Numbered from the stretch's first letter, positions 34,280 through 47,700 are shown. The stretch is 64,000 nucleotides of DNA from Astropecten irregularis (GCA_963971285.1 OZ020255.1:1364001-1428000); one strand, 5' to 3'. Program-made: numbers and translations. Notes: generated by a model from the sequence alone, not told the origin.

Positions 34280-37200
34280 ATGGTGGACACTGCTTTGAGA
34301 CCCCGTCCCATTGGGGATCTACGTCTGCATATGCAAACGGACACAAATGCTGGACCCAACAGCATCCAGCAAGTCGTTCTAAACCGTCGCCAGCGGCAGA
34401 TGAAGTTCCCCCAGCTGCGCGGCCGATGGGACGCGGATAGTTTCCAGTGGCACGGCAGTCCAAACCTGGTGAAGTATCACGACGACACCCTGGCCCCTCT
34501 ACGGGACAACGTGCCCGTCATCGACCCGGTGTCTGGCTTCGTCTCGGCCGCTACGGACGTGGACCGTAACACAGGCGTGGACCGCATCCCGTCCTTGCAG
34601 CAAGTGGACATCACTCCGAACACGGTGACACCGCTGTCTCCCCGGCCGACTACGACCAAGGCCCACCGAGAGAAGGAAAAGGAAAAGGAATTGGGGACTT
34701 TTGAGCCCAAGAAGCCGATCACTCCACAGTTCTCTAGGGCCAGATCCAACCCCGATATGAGACTGGTCAAGAGCGAGTCTGATGTCACACATGTGTTGAG
34801 TGATCCTGGAACGTGGGCTGGCAGAAAGATCAGTGATGGATTCATCAGATCCAAGCTAGGAGGTTAATAATGATGTCGAAATTCATCCTTGTCCTTGATG
34901 ATTGCGATGATCGTAGTTGCGATGATCGTAACCCTAGGTCTGACATGGGGACTGGGATCGGACCTTAGGTCCCAGTCCCCATGTGATGTCAGACCTAGGG
35001 TTACGGTCCCAGTCCCCATGTCAGACCTAGGGTTACGATCATCGCAACTACATTGATGATAGTTATCAATCAATTAATTAGGGGTATGCCTATTCAATTA
35101 AATTGTGGACAAGTGGTTCCCAAAACTAAAAAGGAAAGGACAAGTGGTTTCTAAAACTATAAAGTTAAAGGAAAGGAAATCAACTTTTTATAGTTTCTAC
35201 TGCTCCCAAACGATATTTTTCACTTTCAGCAAATTGTTCCAGAGTCTTAAAACCCCAGATTGAAGACATATCTCCAGTACTAAAGTGAAAAATTACCATT
35301 TTCTTGGTCTGCTTGTTGCATATAGTTTTATGAACCACTTGTGCGAACTGGGAATGGAATAGAAGTGCGAAAGTACAAACAATTCTCTCATGGTGTTGTC
35401 TCAAACCGGTCCACGTAAAATATTGTACATGTACACGTACAGGACTCTGGAATTCTTTTTGAGCCAATAAGTGATTCACTGTTTCATTCATCAAAAAATA
35501 TTGTAATTCAGTTTTAAATATTAGGCCTATGTGCAGTTGATTTATTTTAAAGTCTTAGGTAGACTTGGGTTAAGTTTGGTGAAATCCAGTTGCGATGATC
35601 TTAACCCTTGGGCTGACTTTAAGGTCCCCGTCCCCATGTCAGACAAGGGTTACGATCATCGCAACTAAGTAAAATCTAGTTGATCATGGTAACTGCATAA
35701 CCCGGCCATGATCGTACATCGCTGGCCCAGTTTACTTGTACTTGTACTGGGACTGGGTCTAGGTGAAATCTTTAATTTTTATATATTCTAGAAAACATTT
35801 ACGGTAGATACCGATGTCTCATCCTTATTATACTTATAACAGAAGGTATAGGTTTGCAGTGACACTATGTAATCTAATCTGTGTGAGTGTGTGGTTCTGA
35901 GAAGAACCAATGGTATTTATCTCGACGAATCCTTGGAACTTTTATTCAGCATCATCGAAGTCAGGCAACCAGTCACTCTCCTGAGGACGAACAGAGCACA
36001 CTGTTCGGAACGTCGAGATAATACCACAGTTCTTCTCAGAACCACACACTCTCATAGAAGAGATTACATATGGTGCCACCGCAAACGTACCTTCTTTTAG
36101 TACTTCCACCATGCACAGCTTCAAGTCTTATTTATAATATTTAAATTTCGTTTCATGTTTTGCTTTTTCACAGGATGGACGAGCAAGGTAGATCCAAGAG
36201 AAGCCTCAAAAGAACAAGAACGCATTTGGAAGGAGCTTCACAAAGGAAATATTAAAGGACAGATGAATGTAAGGCCATGCACTCATTGCACTGACCACTG
36301 ACCTTTCCAGACTCTGAACACAATATAATAGATCATTTATTGTTTAATATGTTAAGTCATCGAAAGGTGAACAAAGAAAAATTTACTGGAGCTGGATTCG
36401 AACAGGCGATCTAACAGATAAGCGATGCAGCCATACTTCTGAGGTGTCCCTAATAGGTGTATGTCTTTTAGTCTGACCATTAGGGACACCACCAATGTAG
36501 GGCTGGATAGCTCAGTTGGTAGAGCGCCTGTAACGGTATTCAGGAGGTCGCCGGTTCGAATCCTGCTCAAGTCAATTTTTCTTTGTTCACTTTTCAATGA
36601 CTTAAATGTCAGTCCGTTTCCCTTAAAATGTTATTTGATGATTAGGGCCTATGTTTTAAATCTCTTTAAAACTTCTAAATTTATAACGATTTGCCCGACA
36701 GAACCACTTTTGAAGTACATATTAATTACATTCATTCGAATTTATAATTTTTTTATATAATTTTGTTGTCTGTGCAGGCTGTGGATAAATCTCCTAATTG
36801 GAAAGATGAAGCTGCATTGAGGTACATCTACACATCCGCAGCCCAGAGGTAAGTCTATAATAATAACAATCATATTGGAGAATAATCATCTTTAATCGCA
36901 AATTTTGGAATGCTGAATTGTGAAGGATGCGGCTATAGCGTGTTTGAGTTGCCGGCAGATCGTGGGCGTCCTTGGCTGCCAACCACATCAACCCCTATGG
37001 ATCATAATGATCACTGAGCAAAGCCTTATAGGTCGAAAATGTTTGATTTTTGTGGAGGGAGGAAAACCAGAGAACGTATGTTCTTTGATCCATTACTTTG
37101 GTAGCATACCGAAACAGAAATCTTCACGGATTGACCTATAACTTACAGGGTATAAAGGTGGTGAAGGTAGAAACATACCGTTAAACAATTTTTTGCCTGA

Positions 37201-40200
37201 AATGGTGTATTTATCCAGAAAAGAGTAAAATCAGTGACCAAAATGATTTTTGATCTTTTAAAGATCAACAATTTAAGAGAAAAGACTTTGAAAATTACTG
37301 TGGCTGTTTTTCACTGTTTTCTTAAAAGTGGGCACCGTATGGGACTGAAATTTTCACGGATGGCTGTTGCTGTATCTTCCTTGATATGCCCATGAATCTG
37401 TATTTCTTTGACAAAGGCCAAAGTATGATATTACCTTTAACCTGTGGGTAAGGACTAAGGAATAATATTTTGGTGATGAAAATGTTTTCCATTTGGTTTG
37501 ACAGAGCCTCAGAGGATGTGGATTGGGACAGCAAGTTGGCTCCTAAGGTCCTACCCCCGGCCTCTACCCTGGAGTCTCAAGCAGACCCTGTCTCTCATCG
37601 TTTCTCCCTCAACAAGAGATACGACCCCAAGGCAGGCGCATGGCAGGTATGTTTGTAACGCCATTATCCTTGGTGGCCTGTCCCCCTCCCACTAGCCGAT
37701 GTGGGATGCGACACGTAGCCAGCCTACATGTATATGGAATTCGGTGCAAACGGTCTAACAATGCATTTCTCACATACCTTTGCTGTATTAAAGGTAGTAT
37801 CATACTTTGGTAAGAAACCAAAACAGAAATGTTCACAGATTTACGTCAGGGTATGAAGATGGTGCTGGTAGAAACCTACAGTTAATTTTTTTTCCGCCTG
37901 AAATGGTGTATTTATCCAGAAATTGGTAAAACAACGACCTGAAATCTGTTTGATCTTTTGAAAGATAAAAAATAAAAGAGAAAAGACTTAAGAAATACTG
38001 TGGCTTTTTTTCTCAAAAAGTGGCCACCGTATTGGACTGGAATTTTCACAGATGATTGTCACTGTATCTTCCTTGATATTTTTTGCCCATGAATCTGTAC
38101 TTCTTTGACAAAAACCAAAGTATGATACTACCTATAATATCTATAACTGGTTTCCACCCTATCCGTGGAAGGGCCTTTATTGGTAATTTAGTCAACTTGT
38201 GGCATTACTTTGTGTGGTACTTGTGAAGCATCAGCAATATTGTACCATTTTCGGTGCACAGTAATACTGTCGTTTGTTTTTCTGTACATTTTACTGAAAA
38301 TCATTCTATAATGTACCTGCTATGGGAAAATTTAGCATTTTATAATTGGAGTCATATTAATATTGAAATTTTTGAGTATATGATAAAATGATACAAGTTG
38401 TGCTTAAACATGGACACAGTACAAATTGTCCGCCAACTTAGGCCAAAGACTTGGCTGTTACATGTAGGGCCAGTAGGGGCCAATTTCATAGAGCAGCTTC
38501 AGCACCAAAATTTGCTTATTGCACCAACAACCTTGGTAAATAAAATCAGTATGCCAGCCAGAACTCCTTGTGAATGTTATGCTCAGCAAACAATGACCCG
38601 ATACAAGTCAAAAGCAGTCAACATCACATGAAAAGGAAGACTTTTCATGCTTTGTTCGCCCAAGGTGTTATGACGATCACTAAAATTGTGTCATTTTTTC
38701 GGCAGAATCTGGGAAGATCGTGGGACTGGTTCCAAACCAGAGATGGCCATCACATCAGAGGACCTGTAGAATTGTAAGTCAGTGATGGAAACAAAAGTTC
38801 TGTTGTAATTTCATTATCATTTTCCCTGCACAAAATGCATGTAATGTAAGATCATGAAATAAATATGGGCTCTTCTTTACCTGACAGGGTAGCTCAGTTG
38901 GTAAGAGCCCCAGTATATAATAACAGAGGTCGTTGGTTTGAATCCCACTCCAGTCAATTTTTCTTTGTTCGCTAACTGTGCGTATCGGGGCTGAACAATC
39001 GGCAAATAAGTTTGGGTATTGGCAAAAAATGGTTACATAGGGACCGATACACAAGTTTTGTACATGGGGAAAACCCTGTTGCATATTTCCACTTTAAGCA
39101 TAAATATTTATTTTGAAATTAACATTGGTAAATTTTGGTTAAAAACAGTGTGTTGTGTATACATTTTTGCTGACCGTGTATATAATCAGTATTATTTTTC
39201 TCTTGGATAAATAGCTGTAGCCCCCATAGGAAGAACGACCAGATCCCCAGCTACACTGGTAGTATAGGAGGGGAAGGGGAGAGGGATGATCCACACAGAT
39301 TCTTCATACCGTCCACCGTACTACGCACTCTGATTCCCAAGTACACAGACACAGCCAGGTGGGTTTATAGTAACATATTTCTTCGGCTGCAGGCCGCATC
39401 CGAGTAACCCGGCTAAGGCTTGAGTCACATTGACTTCTGTGCACATTTAAGCCATAGCCACACATTTTGGACATTCGATGTGATACTGTATTTGACTTGC
39501 CAGAAGGAATCAGTTTTAAGTTCATCCTTAATTCTTGCTCAAAGCCTGCCACAAAAAGTCCCCTATTATGGCAGATAAACTGCAAGGCTACAATGTCTCC
39601 TATTCATTGCTTTTTTGGGCTTAACCCACTTGACCAATCTCGGAGGTGGCCCTGGGGCGACACAGGGGTGAAAATAAGCCACGATTCCCACTTGAAAAGT
39701 TCACCTCTCCATCACCACCGAGCCACCTCTGAGCCACCCCAAGATTGCCCTTTCTCCGGGGTGAGTTCCACCCAGCTCGGGATCGGGGTTGCAATTTTTC
39801 ACCCCGGGGCGGCTCCGGGGTGAGTTTGCCCAGGGGATGCACTCTAGTGGGAAAAGGCCTTGTGTTGTGCCAAGATTGAGTCACGTCATACCCCAACATA
39901 AAAACTGTTTTCAGTTTTTGTTTGACTAATTTGTGGATAAATACACTATTTAAGGCGGAAATATTTTTAAGGTACGTATCTACCAGCACGTACATCTTCA
40001 TACCCTGAAAGTTATATGTAAATTTGTGAACATTTCTGTTTGGGTATGTTACCAATCCTGTACTGTACCTGTAAGACACTTTCTTAAATCACTTTTTTCC
40101 ATGAGGCCTAGTGACTTATTTGTTCCTCTATGCCTTGTGGCCTTTGAACAAACTTTTCATTTCCACGTTCTCCGTTGTTTTTCTTAATTTTGCCAGACGA

Positions 40201-40907
40201 GCCAATATCCCTGGCTACACTGGATGCACACACTGGAAAAGCAATGATCCGGCCAATATGAATGTCGGAGTACCACAACCACAAACAACAGCTAGAGTCC
40301 ACAGGTAAGACCAAAGATTATACAGCGCTACGCGCAAGATGGAGAACTGACCATAGGGTGCGTGGTCATTTGTATGGAGGTCGCGATCCGCCATTCTGGT
40401 GTGAAACTGGCGAGTAGTTTGTACACGGAACATATGGGGCTGGAAGCTTTATCAAAGAAAAGGGGAGTGTTAGGCAATATTTGGGCCCGAATTCGATTGA
40501 AACCTATTGTTTTTTTGTAAATAGAAATATTTTAATATTGATGTGAAGCCACTGAATATGAAAACGGCCTCCTAATTAGACATTCATTTTAAAGGATCAT
40601 TCAAAATTCAAATTGTGTCATTTGGTATTGTTAGATTAGGATAAAAATCAAACAACCTTAGTGCATGTGGACAAATGTTGGTCCGAGAGTTTATGCCAAA
40701 ATTTGTTGCTTACCTAAAAATTATTATTTCTGGCTCATGAAGTTTCATTTCATTCTGTTTTGATCTCCTAGGAGTTTGCCATCAGAGTTTAACGCTTCAC
40801 CGCACAAGCGTACCTCCAGAATGTCACGCATGGTCACCCTGGTACCGCCAGGCAACCCCTTCAACACCATCGACCGCGAAGATAGACCCCTAGAGCAGTA
40901 CCACTGA
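34280..40907 (+). CDS. SPATA48: SPATA48/SPMIP7-like sperm microtubule inner protein, 8 exons, complete
   Basis: Exons: 34280-34862, 36174-36268, 36778-36848, 37505-37646, 38706-38773, 39215-39358, 40197-40304, 40772-40907. They total 1347 nt (448 aa), all in phase with GT-AG borders. The start ATG is in a good context (AAAATGG). The protein is hydrophilic, proline- and tryptophan-rich, with no TM segment. Recognisable blocks: FPQLRGRWDADSFQWHG near the N-terminus, WKDEAALRYIYTSAAQR, IPSYTGSIGG, ARRANIPGYTGCTHWKSNDP and a C-terminal VTLVPPGNPFNTIDRED. IPGYTG-type repeats and the NPFN tail agree with my recollection of the SPATA48 family (human about 438 aa). Members are reported as microtubule inner proteins of sperm flagella, binding inside axonemal doublets. 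The gene is head-to-head with DPY19L. The family name is by recognition only; a related ciliary MIP is the main alternative. Confidence 0.78.
34902..35052. repeat. Long hairpin repeat just behind SPATA48-like exon 1
   Basis: GCGATGATCGTAACCCTAGG and GGTCTGACATGGGGACTGGG are followed by their reverse complements, giving a near-perfect hairpin. It starts about 40 bp behind the donor of exon 1. A worn copy lies at 35585-35668. Confidence 0.75.
35842..36097. mobile_element. Palindromic MITE in SPATA48-like intron 1
   Basis: GGTTTGCAGTGACACTATGT at the left pairs with the 'catatggtgccaccgcaaac' right end. Inside, GTGGTTCTGAGAAGAACC and AGTTCTTCTCAGAACCAC mirror each other. Confidence 0.7.
36383..36573. 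mobile_element. Inverted pair of tRNA-like SINE heads, left head decayed
   Basis: A degenerate minus-strand head at 36383-36434 and an intact plus-strand head at 36500-36573 (GGGCTGGATAGCTCAG, B box GGTTCGAATCC) face away from 'taatagg...attagggacaccacc'. Same design as 31241-31467. Confidence 0.7.
36858..37440. mobile_element. Family E SINE cut by MITE family A
   Basis: A minus-strand ATT-tailed SINE runs from 36858 to about 37080 and is lost where a family A element (37090-37440) begins at 'tactttggtagcataccg'. Both lie in the intron between exons 3 and 4 of the SPATA48-like gene. Confidence 0.65.
37788..38136. mobile_element. MITE family A copy
   Basis: TTAAAGGTAGTATCATACTT at the left, 'caaagtatgatactaccta' at the right. 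Located in intron 4 of the SPATA48-like gene. Confidence 0.8.
38884..38957 (+). repeat. tRNA-derived SINE head
   Basis: CAGGGTAGCTCAGTTGGTAA with a B box variant (GGTTTGAATCCCAC) and the usual trailing 'gtcaatttttctttgttc'. Confidence 0.7.
39612..40075. repeat. C/G-rich repeat followed by a MITE fragment
   Basis: 39612-39865 is rich in CACCCCGG / CCGGGGTG words and self-complementary. 39900-40075 is a right-half fragment of the divergent family A ('ggataaatacactatttaag' ... 'ccaatcctgtactgtacc'). Confidence 0.5.
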
Positions 40908-43900
40908 AGGAATCTAGCATTCGAGAGAAAATCAAGAATCTTAAACTGACACGTACTCTGTGTGCTTTGATCATTCAAACCTATTTTTGGAAACTCCAAA
41001 TTTTCAAGAAAACAGTGGGGTTTTTTTTCAGGATGACATGGAATGCATTGAAGTTGATTGTTGATGAGTTGAATAGAAATTTAGGGAGGAGTGAGGAAAA
41101 GACTGGAGAAATTGATAGTAAAACGGACAAAATGGTAAAAATTGTGAAAATTGACACAATTTGAAAGTGGGAGTATGGGATTTATGGTGCTGAAGATGAT
41201 AAAGGTCATTGTGGTGAAGGGATGAGAATGGTGAAGGGTGAGATTGACCGTGGTGAAGATGTCGTTGACATTAGTGATGGAAATCAAATTTGTGGTGGGG
41301 AAGACTGCAAAAACTGTGATTTTAGAGAGAGTATTAATGACATTGCACTGGTGAGGTCAAGAATGTGGTGAGTGAGGGTGAAGATGGTGATAACCAATTG
41401 TGAAGATTATTGTTCAGATAGCAGCATTAGCATTGGTGTGGTATTATTTTTTAAAGAAAAGTTATTTTTCATTTTCTGCAAATTGGTGGACAATTTAAAC
41501 GCTGCGTCATTCCATTTCGCGTGAAACTGCAAGGCACGTGAAAATAGTCTTTCGGTTTCACTTCATTTGCAAGCAAATGTAAACAAGCATCAGGCGAATA
41601 AAAAGAATCGCCTTTCAATTTAAAATTCCATTCAAACAGGCTTTTGGCAGCGTACGTGCTAATTGAATGCTGATTTTGCATGGCTAAACTGAACGACAGT
41701 TGAATTTAATTGAATGCAATTCAATGCGGATACATCAAAGTGAAATCAAGTGACGGTTTTAACCGAGGATGCAAAATCACGTCAACACACATGTGTGAAG
41801 ATGAAATTGGTCTCTCTTTTGCCGGAAATGTCCTGGAAAACCTACAATAGCCTAAAAGTGTTTGAGTGTTTGATTTTTGTGGAGGGAGGAAAACTAGAGA
41901 AATCTGAGAAAAACCCTCGAAGCATAGGAGAGAACCAACTCACAACTCTACTCACATATGACCCAAGCCGGGATCAAACCCGAGCCACATTGGTGAGAGG
42001 CGAGAGCACCCAAGTGCCTAGGCCTAGTGCACTTGCCACCTATGCCCCCAAATGGACAATTTCAGTTAAGATGTTGAGTTACAATAATGATCAAAATAAT
42101 GATATTATTGACAGCAAATATGAACACAATTAATACCATAATGCTATTCAATGTAAACTTAATTTATTATTGCTGAGGGTGCTGATAACATTAGAAATAA
42201 ATGTGGATGATTATTAGATAGACTTTTTTGAAAACGCACAGTTTTTAAATATCCTTATTCTTGCAAATCACAGAGTGGCAATTTTTCACTTTACCAATTT
42301 GAACATTTAAAGCCATTTTAATAATCATAAAGGGTGAGTCAAAAAAAACTTGACCGAAATTTGCGATGTTTCTCAAAAGAAACAAATGACACTCAAAAGT
42401 TCAGTGAAGCATATATTTACCAAGCATTCTCTCCTGCTTATTAGAAAAAAGAACGAAACAAATTGATCATTCGTAAGAGGAGTTATGTATATTTTAATAA
42501 AGGTACTCATTTTGCAAGCTGTCCATGGAATACTTGACAAAACCAATGTTAGGTACGCATTTTAAATGTGTACGTAGCTAAAATGACTCTTTAATACCCT
42601 TTCAGATGTTCAGATTCAGTTTTGAAGCATTAACATTCTATGGACAGCTTGCAAAATGAGAATACTTTTATCAAAATAGACATAACTCCTCTTAGGAATG
42701 ATCAATTTGTTTCATTCTTTTTTTTTCTAATAAGCTGGAGAAAATTCTTGTTAAATATATGCTTTACTGATCTTTTGAGTGTCATTTGTTTCTCTTGAAA
42801 AACATCACCAATTCCAGTCAATTTCTTTATGAATCACCATGCACATGTACATTTCACAGAGATAGAGAAAAGTCACATGGTTTGAAAACAATAAAAAATT
42901 GTCTATTTTCATGATAGGGGTTCCAAAAACAAATTAAGTGTTTGCCATCATATGCAAAATATAAAGGATTGCTGTGCCGCAAATTGCTACACTTTTAATC
43001 AATGCATTTATCCATTGTGATTTTCTCTTTGGATTTGGCATAAGCCAGAACCAACAAACTCTTTTGCATGACTTCTGCAAATTTTGCCTTCCACTTTTAA
43101 CTTTCACAAAATTTTTAGCAAACATTGTTTTTAATGTAGGCTAAACTCTATCAAAACGTATCAAAAACTATGGAAGGACTTTTGTGTCCCGAGATCAAAT
43201 TTTGTACTTCATTTCTGAAAAATGTACATATTTATATTTTTCTTGCTAACAAAATAGTCAAAGCTTATCTTCAAATAACTTATTTTTAAATGATGCAATT
43301 GATGTGTGTGCAAATTCTTATGCAGTTGTGTTTACAGTGCACGATTATTATATGATATTCAGTACCATGTTGTGAAAAATAAATGTTTTTGACAAATATA
43401 AATTGTTGAATGACAAAGAAAAAGCTTCGAAAAAAGGTGTGTTTTATTGAATCTGTTTTATGTTTATGTATGAAAGTGTCAGGTATTGAAATATTTTTGG
43501 TTAGTAAAAGAGATGGGTAACATAAAAAAATGAGCCATTTTGGTTTAAAATAATTTTATTTCATGCCTTCTATAACAAAAAAAGAAAAGAACAAAACTGT
43601 AATTCTTACCTTGTATGGAACAATTCGGAGTTTTCAACCTAATTTAGGAAGAAAAAGTCAAAATATCGGAATTAAATAAGAAATTCTTGGCCTTAAACTT
43701 CAAAATATCCCACTAAAATGTGCAAAAAATTGAAGGCATGTGATTGGACAAAGGTTTTTTGGACTATTCCATTATTCTAGGCAGACTGGTCTTGTTCCCA
43801 TTCTATCTGCGTGTTAATGCAACGTTCATAGAGATTGGTACCAGACTAGACACTTATCACACACATAATGCGCGCATGCAGTTTGTCGTCTGCTCACATT

Positions 43901-43998
43901 CTTCTCATTCAACAGATTTCTAGGCCTACTTGGTCTTTCACTCGGTTTCTGTGTCCCATTTTGTCTACAAAATCACCAGAAAACGGCACGGACTTTTC
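40908..43998. other. Spacer between SPATA48-like and the ZCWPW-like gene
   Basis: No gene is supported. Contents: 3' flank of the SPATA48-like gene with GATGGTGAAG-type imperfect repeats (41030-41400), a minus-strand family E SINE (41868-42052), a 507-bp palindromic MITE (42332-42838), then AT-rich sequence. Any 5' untranslated exon of the ZCWPW-like gene should lie near the right end. Confidence 0.6.
42332..42838. mobile_element. Large palindromic MITE, GGGTGAGTCA ends
   Basis: GGGTGAGTCAAAAAAAACTT at the left is mirrored by 'atttctttatgaatcacc' at the right. Long arms match internally, e.g. CATTTTGCAAGCTGTCCATG against ATGGACAGCTTGCAAAATGA. Nearly the whole element is one inverted repeat with a short centre around 42560-42600. 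Confidence 0.8.
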
Positions 43999-44720
43999 AT
44001 GGATGTCAAAGGGCTTACAGTGGACGAGGTAAATGGTTTTAATCATTCTAAATTTGGCTTGAAAATAGGCTTAGTTAATTTTGGCCCCTGCCGGGTGGAT
44101 GTATTCAGAATGTATTGTTGATGAATATCGAAATGTCACAAGTTCTTTCGGCCTAACGTTAGGACTCGGGATAGCTTAATTATTGTTCACTCAAATAAAT
44201 TGTAGTAGTAGGCTGTAGGCCGATCCGTATTTTAATCTTTCAGCTGGAAATATATATAAGTTACCAAGTAGGACTATGACGATACGTAGTTATAAATAAA
44301 AGTCTTAATTGGGAGCATATTTCTATTTAACGTTAAAGTAACCGTGAGTAGGCATAGGGCCTAACTTCATTCCACTTGAGTCTTGACCTGTCTTGAACTT
44401 CGTCTAACATTCCAATTGAACAGTAGGCCTAGCCTAACTCTCAGGCCTACCATTCCCTGTCTTGGGACCGGAGTCTGACTCTGACCTCTTGGTCATGTAA
44501 AACAATAATAATTACAGAAGATTACAAGCACAATTTGAAGAACAAATTTACACAAAAGAGCTGCTTCAATTAACTTAACTTAAACATGAGTTTAAAAAAT
44601 CCATTGGCACATGACATTACAATTTAGATTCATTAGGCGTAGGCCTAACGTTAGGCCTATATGAATACAATAAACAAAAAAAATGGACACAACCTATTCT
44701 GGTACATTTAACGTTAGGCC
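43890..44720. repeat. Cluster of TAGGCCTAACGTTAGGCCTA-like words
   Basis: AACGTTAGG and CCTAACGTT words recur at about 44150, 44330, 44395, 44645 and 44708, several as the palindrome AGGCCTAACGTTAGGCCT. Related words lie at 32460-32680. The meaning is unknown; they may be degenerate ends of one repeat. Confidence 0.4.
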
Positions 44721-47700
44721 TAATAATAAAACAGTTTTCCCTGTCAAGGGGCTGATTTCATAAAGCTCTGCGGCACATCACAACTCGATTTGCGACGCGT
44801 CCTAGCTGCGACGCGTCACGTCACATCAATGCGGTGAGTCCATAGAGAAAGAATGCGTCATAACTCTGCGACGCGTCGTAGGTTTTATGAAATCGGCCCA
44901 GGCCTGTTCTGTGCATATTTTATTTACCAGATGAATGTTTCTCTGGTTTAATTCAAGTTGGCCTTAAATCATTTCATTTACTTAGTAAACACATATAAAA
45001 AAGGGAATGGAAATTATCTAGCTTTTTATAGTTTGCAGTCAAGGGGAAAATGTCTATAATTTTCATTGACAAATTTTAGTGCTGTGTATATTGTTTTAAT
45101 TAATAGAATGAAGAGGCTTAATGTCTGGCAGTGAACCGAAATTCTGACTCAAATTATAATTCCACTGAATACCACTTGCCTTCAATTTCTTCACCTGTAT
45201 ATGAATGATACTTGGCCAACGAAAGTTGATTACAATACTAGTTTCTCATCAGGTGATTTCTTTTCCTTAAACAAATTCAATTCATTTTTTTCATCAAGGA
45301 AAAATGCAACCCATACAACCGCCAATGTGCCATTTTGAAACAGATTTAAGCTCTAAATTGACCCTGCAGAAATGTGAGTTTGATGCAAAGGCAATATCAG
45401 TTGTATTGAGATGTGGATGACATGGAAGACTCGCTACAACCTTTTGTTCTGTTTTATAGCTTGGGAAAACAGGGCTCGAAATAGTACTAGCCCGGCGTAC
45501 AATATCTAGCAAAAAACACTCTGGGCTATCTAGACTAAAGTCCTTGGTTGCCCGGTGGGCTAGTAAAAAAAAACTGAAGTAAGCTGGACTGGTGGGCAAG
45601 CCAGGATTCAAGGAAAAAAAAGTTAGCTCAAGGCCTGGAATAGTTTGCGAGATTTTCTCAATAATGTTAAATTGCAAAATAATGATTACATTTTCATGCA
45701 GGGCCAAAATTATCTGTGGGCATTAACAAGAAACTATCAACTTCTGTTGGCCTTTTGAAGTAAACTTTTTCCTTTTGTTGAACAGATAAAAGAGTTATCT
45801 TGGGTCCAGTGTGAGAATGAAGCATGTCTGAAATGGAGAAGAATCAGCAGGGAAGAAGTCAACAGACTGGAAGACAAGTCTTGGTTCTGTCACATGAACA
45901 CAGACCCATCATACAACAAGTTTGTTATAAAATTGCTTCTGATATTTCTTATCTTATTTAAAGATTGAATTCTCTTTTACCCTTGTTTTAAAGGTAGTAT
46001 CATACTTTGGTAAGAAACCAAAACAGAAATGTTCACAGATTTACATATAACTTACAGAGTATGAAGATGGTGGTGGTAGAAACATACCGGCAACATTTTC
46101 GTCTGAAATGGTGTATTTATCCAGAAATTAGCAAAACAACGGCCAAAAATCTTTTTGATCTTTTAAAAGATCAAAAAAAAAAGAGAAAAGACTCAAGAAA
46201 AACTGTGGACGTTTTTTCACGATTTTCTCAAAAAGTGGGCATCGTATGGGATTGAAATGTTCACAGATTACTGTAACTGTATCTTTCTTGATATTTTTGC
46301 CCACGAATCTGTACTTCTTTGACAAAAAACAAAGTATGATACTAGCTTTAAAGGTAGTGTCATACTTTGGTAGGAAACCAAAACAGACATCTTCATGTTT
46401 TATGTATAACTTACAGGGTATAAAAATGATGCCGGTAAAAACATGCTGTTAAAACATTTCTGCCTGAAATACTGTATTTATCAAGAAATGAGTAAAACAA
46501 AATACCGAAAGCTGTTTTGATTGCCTGTTTTCTACTGTTTTCAATGATCAATTGAGCTGAACATTTCACAGGGTTGTTCTTATTCCATAACAAATCAACT
46601 TATGAACAGACTGCAGCTGTTCTATCAAATTTACCAAAGTATCAGGGCTCGAAATATCCACCAAACCGTGGACCGAGTCTAGTGATTTCAGTGTCAGTGT
46701 AGTGAACTGTGTACACTGTGATTTTGTTATCCTTGCACAATGGGAGACTTTTGGACAGTCGGTCTTGAGTCAACAGCGCACGCGCAAACCATGCTTGTGC
46801 AATTGTGAGCATGCGCGCGTTGTATTGCGCGTGCGTGCGCGTACGCTGTTGACTCAAGACCGACTCTCCAAAAGTCTCCCATTAAAATGGTGCCTAAATT
46901 GATGATTTTGAACACAATATTACATACAATAAAAGTTTCAAATGTACATGAATGCCACGGGTCTAGTGAAACAAGTTCAGGTCTAGGAAAATACTTCAAT
47001 TACTAGGCCAGCTGTCCAGTCCTATATTTCACAAAATTCAAGCCCTGAGTATGATGATAGTACATTTAAGATGAGAAGGAAGTATTGTTATTATGCTGCA
47101 GTGGCATCATCCACTGTTGTATTTGTTTGATCTCAAGCTAAGGACTCAGAATTATTAAAATTACATAATGAGCACACAATAGGTCTAAAGTCACCAATGA
47201 CAACTTTCTTACCATCAATTCTGCACAGGTTTTAGGGATAATTACAAATATATGTTGGAACTACTGTAACAAGAGGATTTCCTTCTACAGATAAAATTTT
47301 CAAAATTCTAATGCTGTTTTCTGATACTAATTAGTGGACAATTGTTGGTTGTTACACACTTCAAATTTTGATTTTACCCAGATGCCAAGTTCCAGAGGAG
47401 GACCACAGACAGACCATACACACAGCCAACAAGTGTGGCTATCGCTATGTCTTCAGCCAGCTACCACAGGGGTCATTGGTCTGGGCCAAGATGGCAGGAT
47501 ATGTAAGGTTAGTATCTTAGTAGAGACAGGAAAAGAAGATTACTCAACGACACAAGAAAAAAGAGTAATCCAAGACTTAGCTATGTCTACTTTACTGAGG
47601 TAAAAATAAAAAAGCACATGCATTGTAGGCCCTAATTAATACAACCCTGCTCTGCTCTTCAAAATTGACACTTGCCCAATTAGTGATTTTGAATTTAGGG

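Noticed and set aside
34477-34854. Minus-strand ORFs across SPATA48-like exon 1
   Set aside because: Antisense shadows of a GC-rich real exon that joins seven further exons in phase.
44641-44665. Telomere-like TTAGGC repeats
   Set aside because: The words are isolated palindromes (CCTAACGTTAGG), not head-to-tail telomeric arrays.
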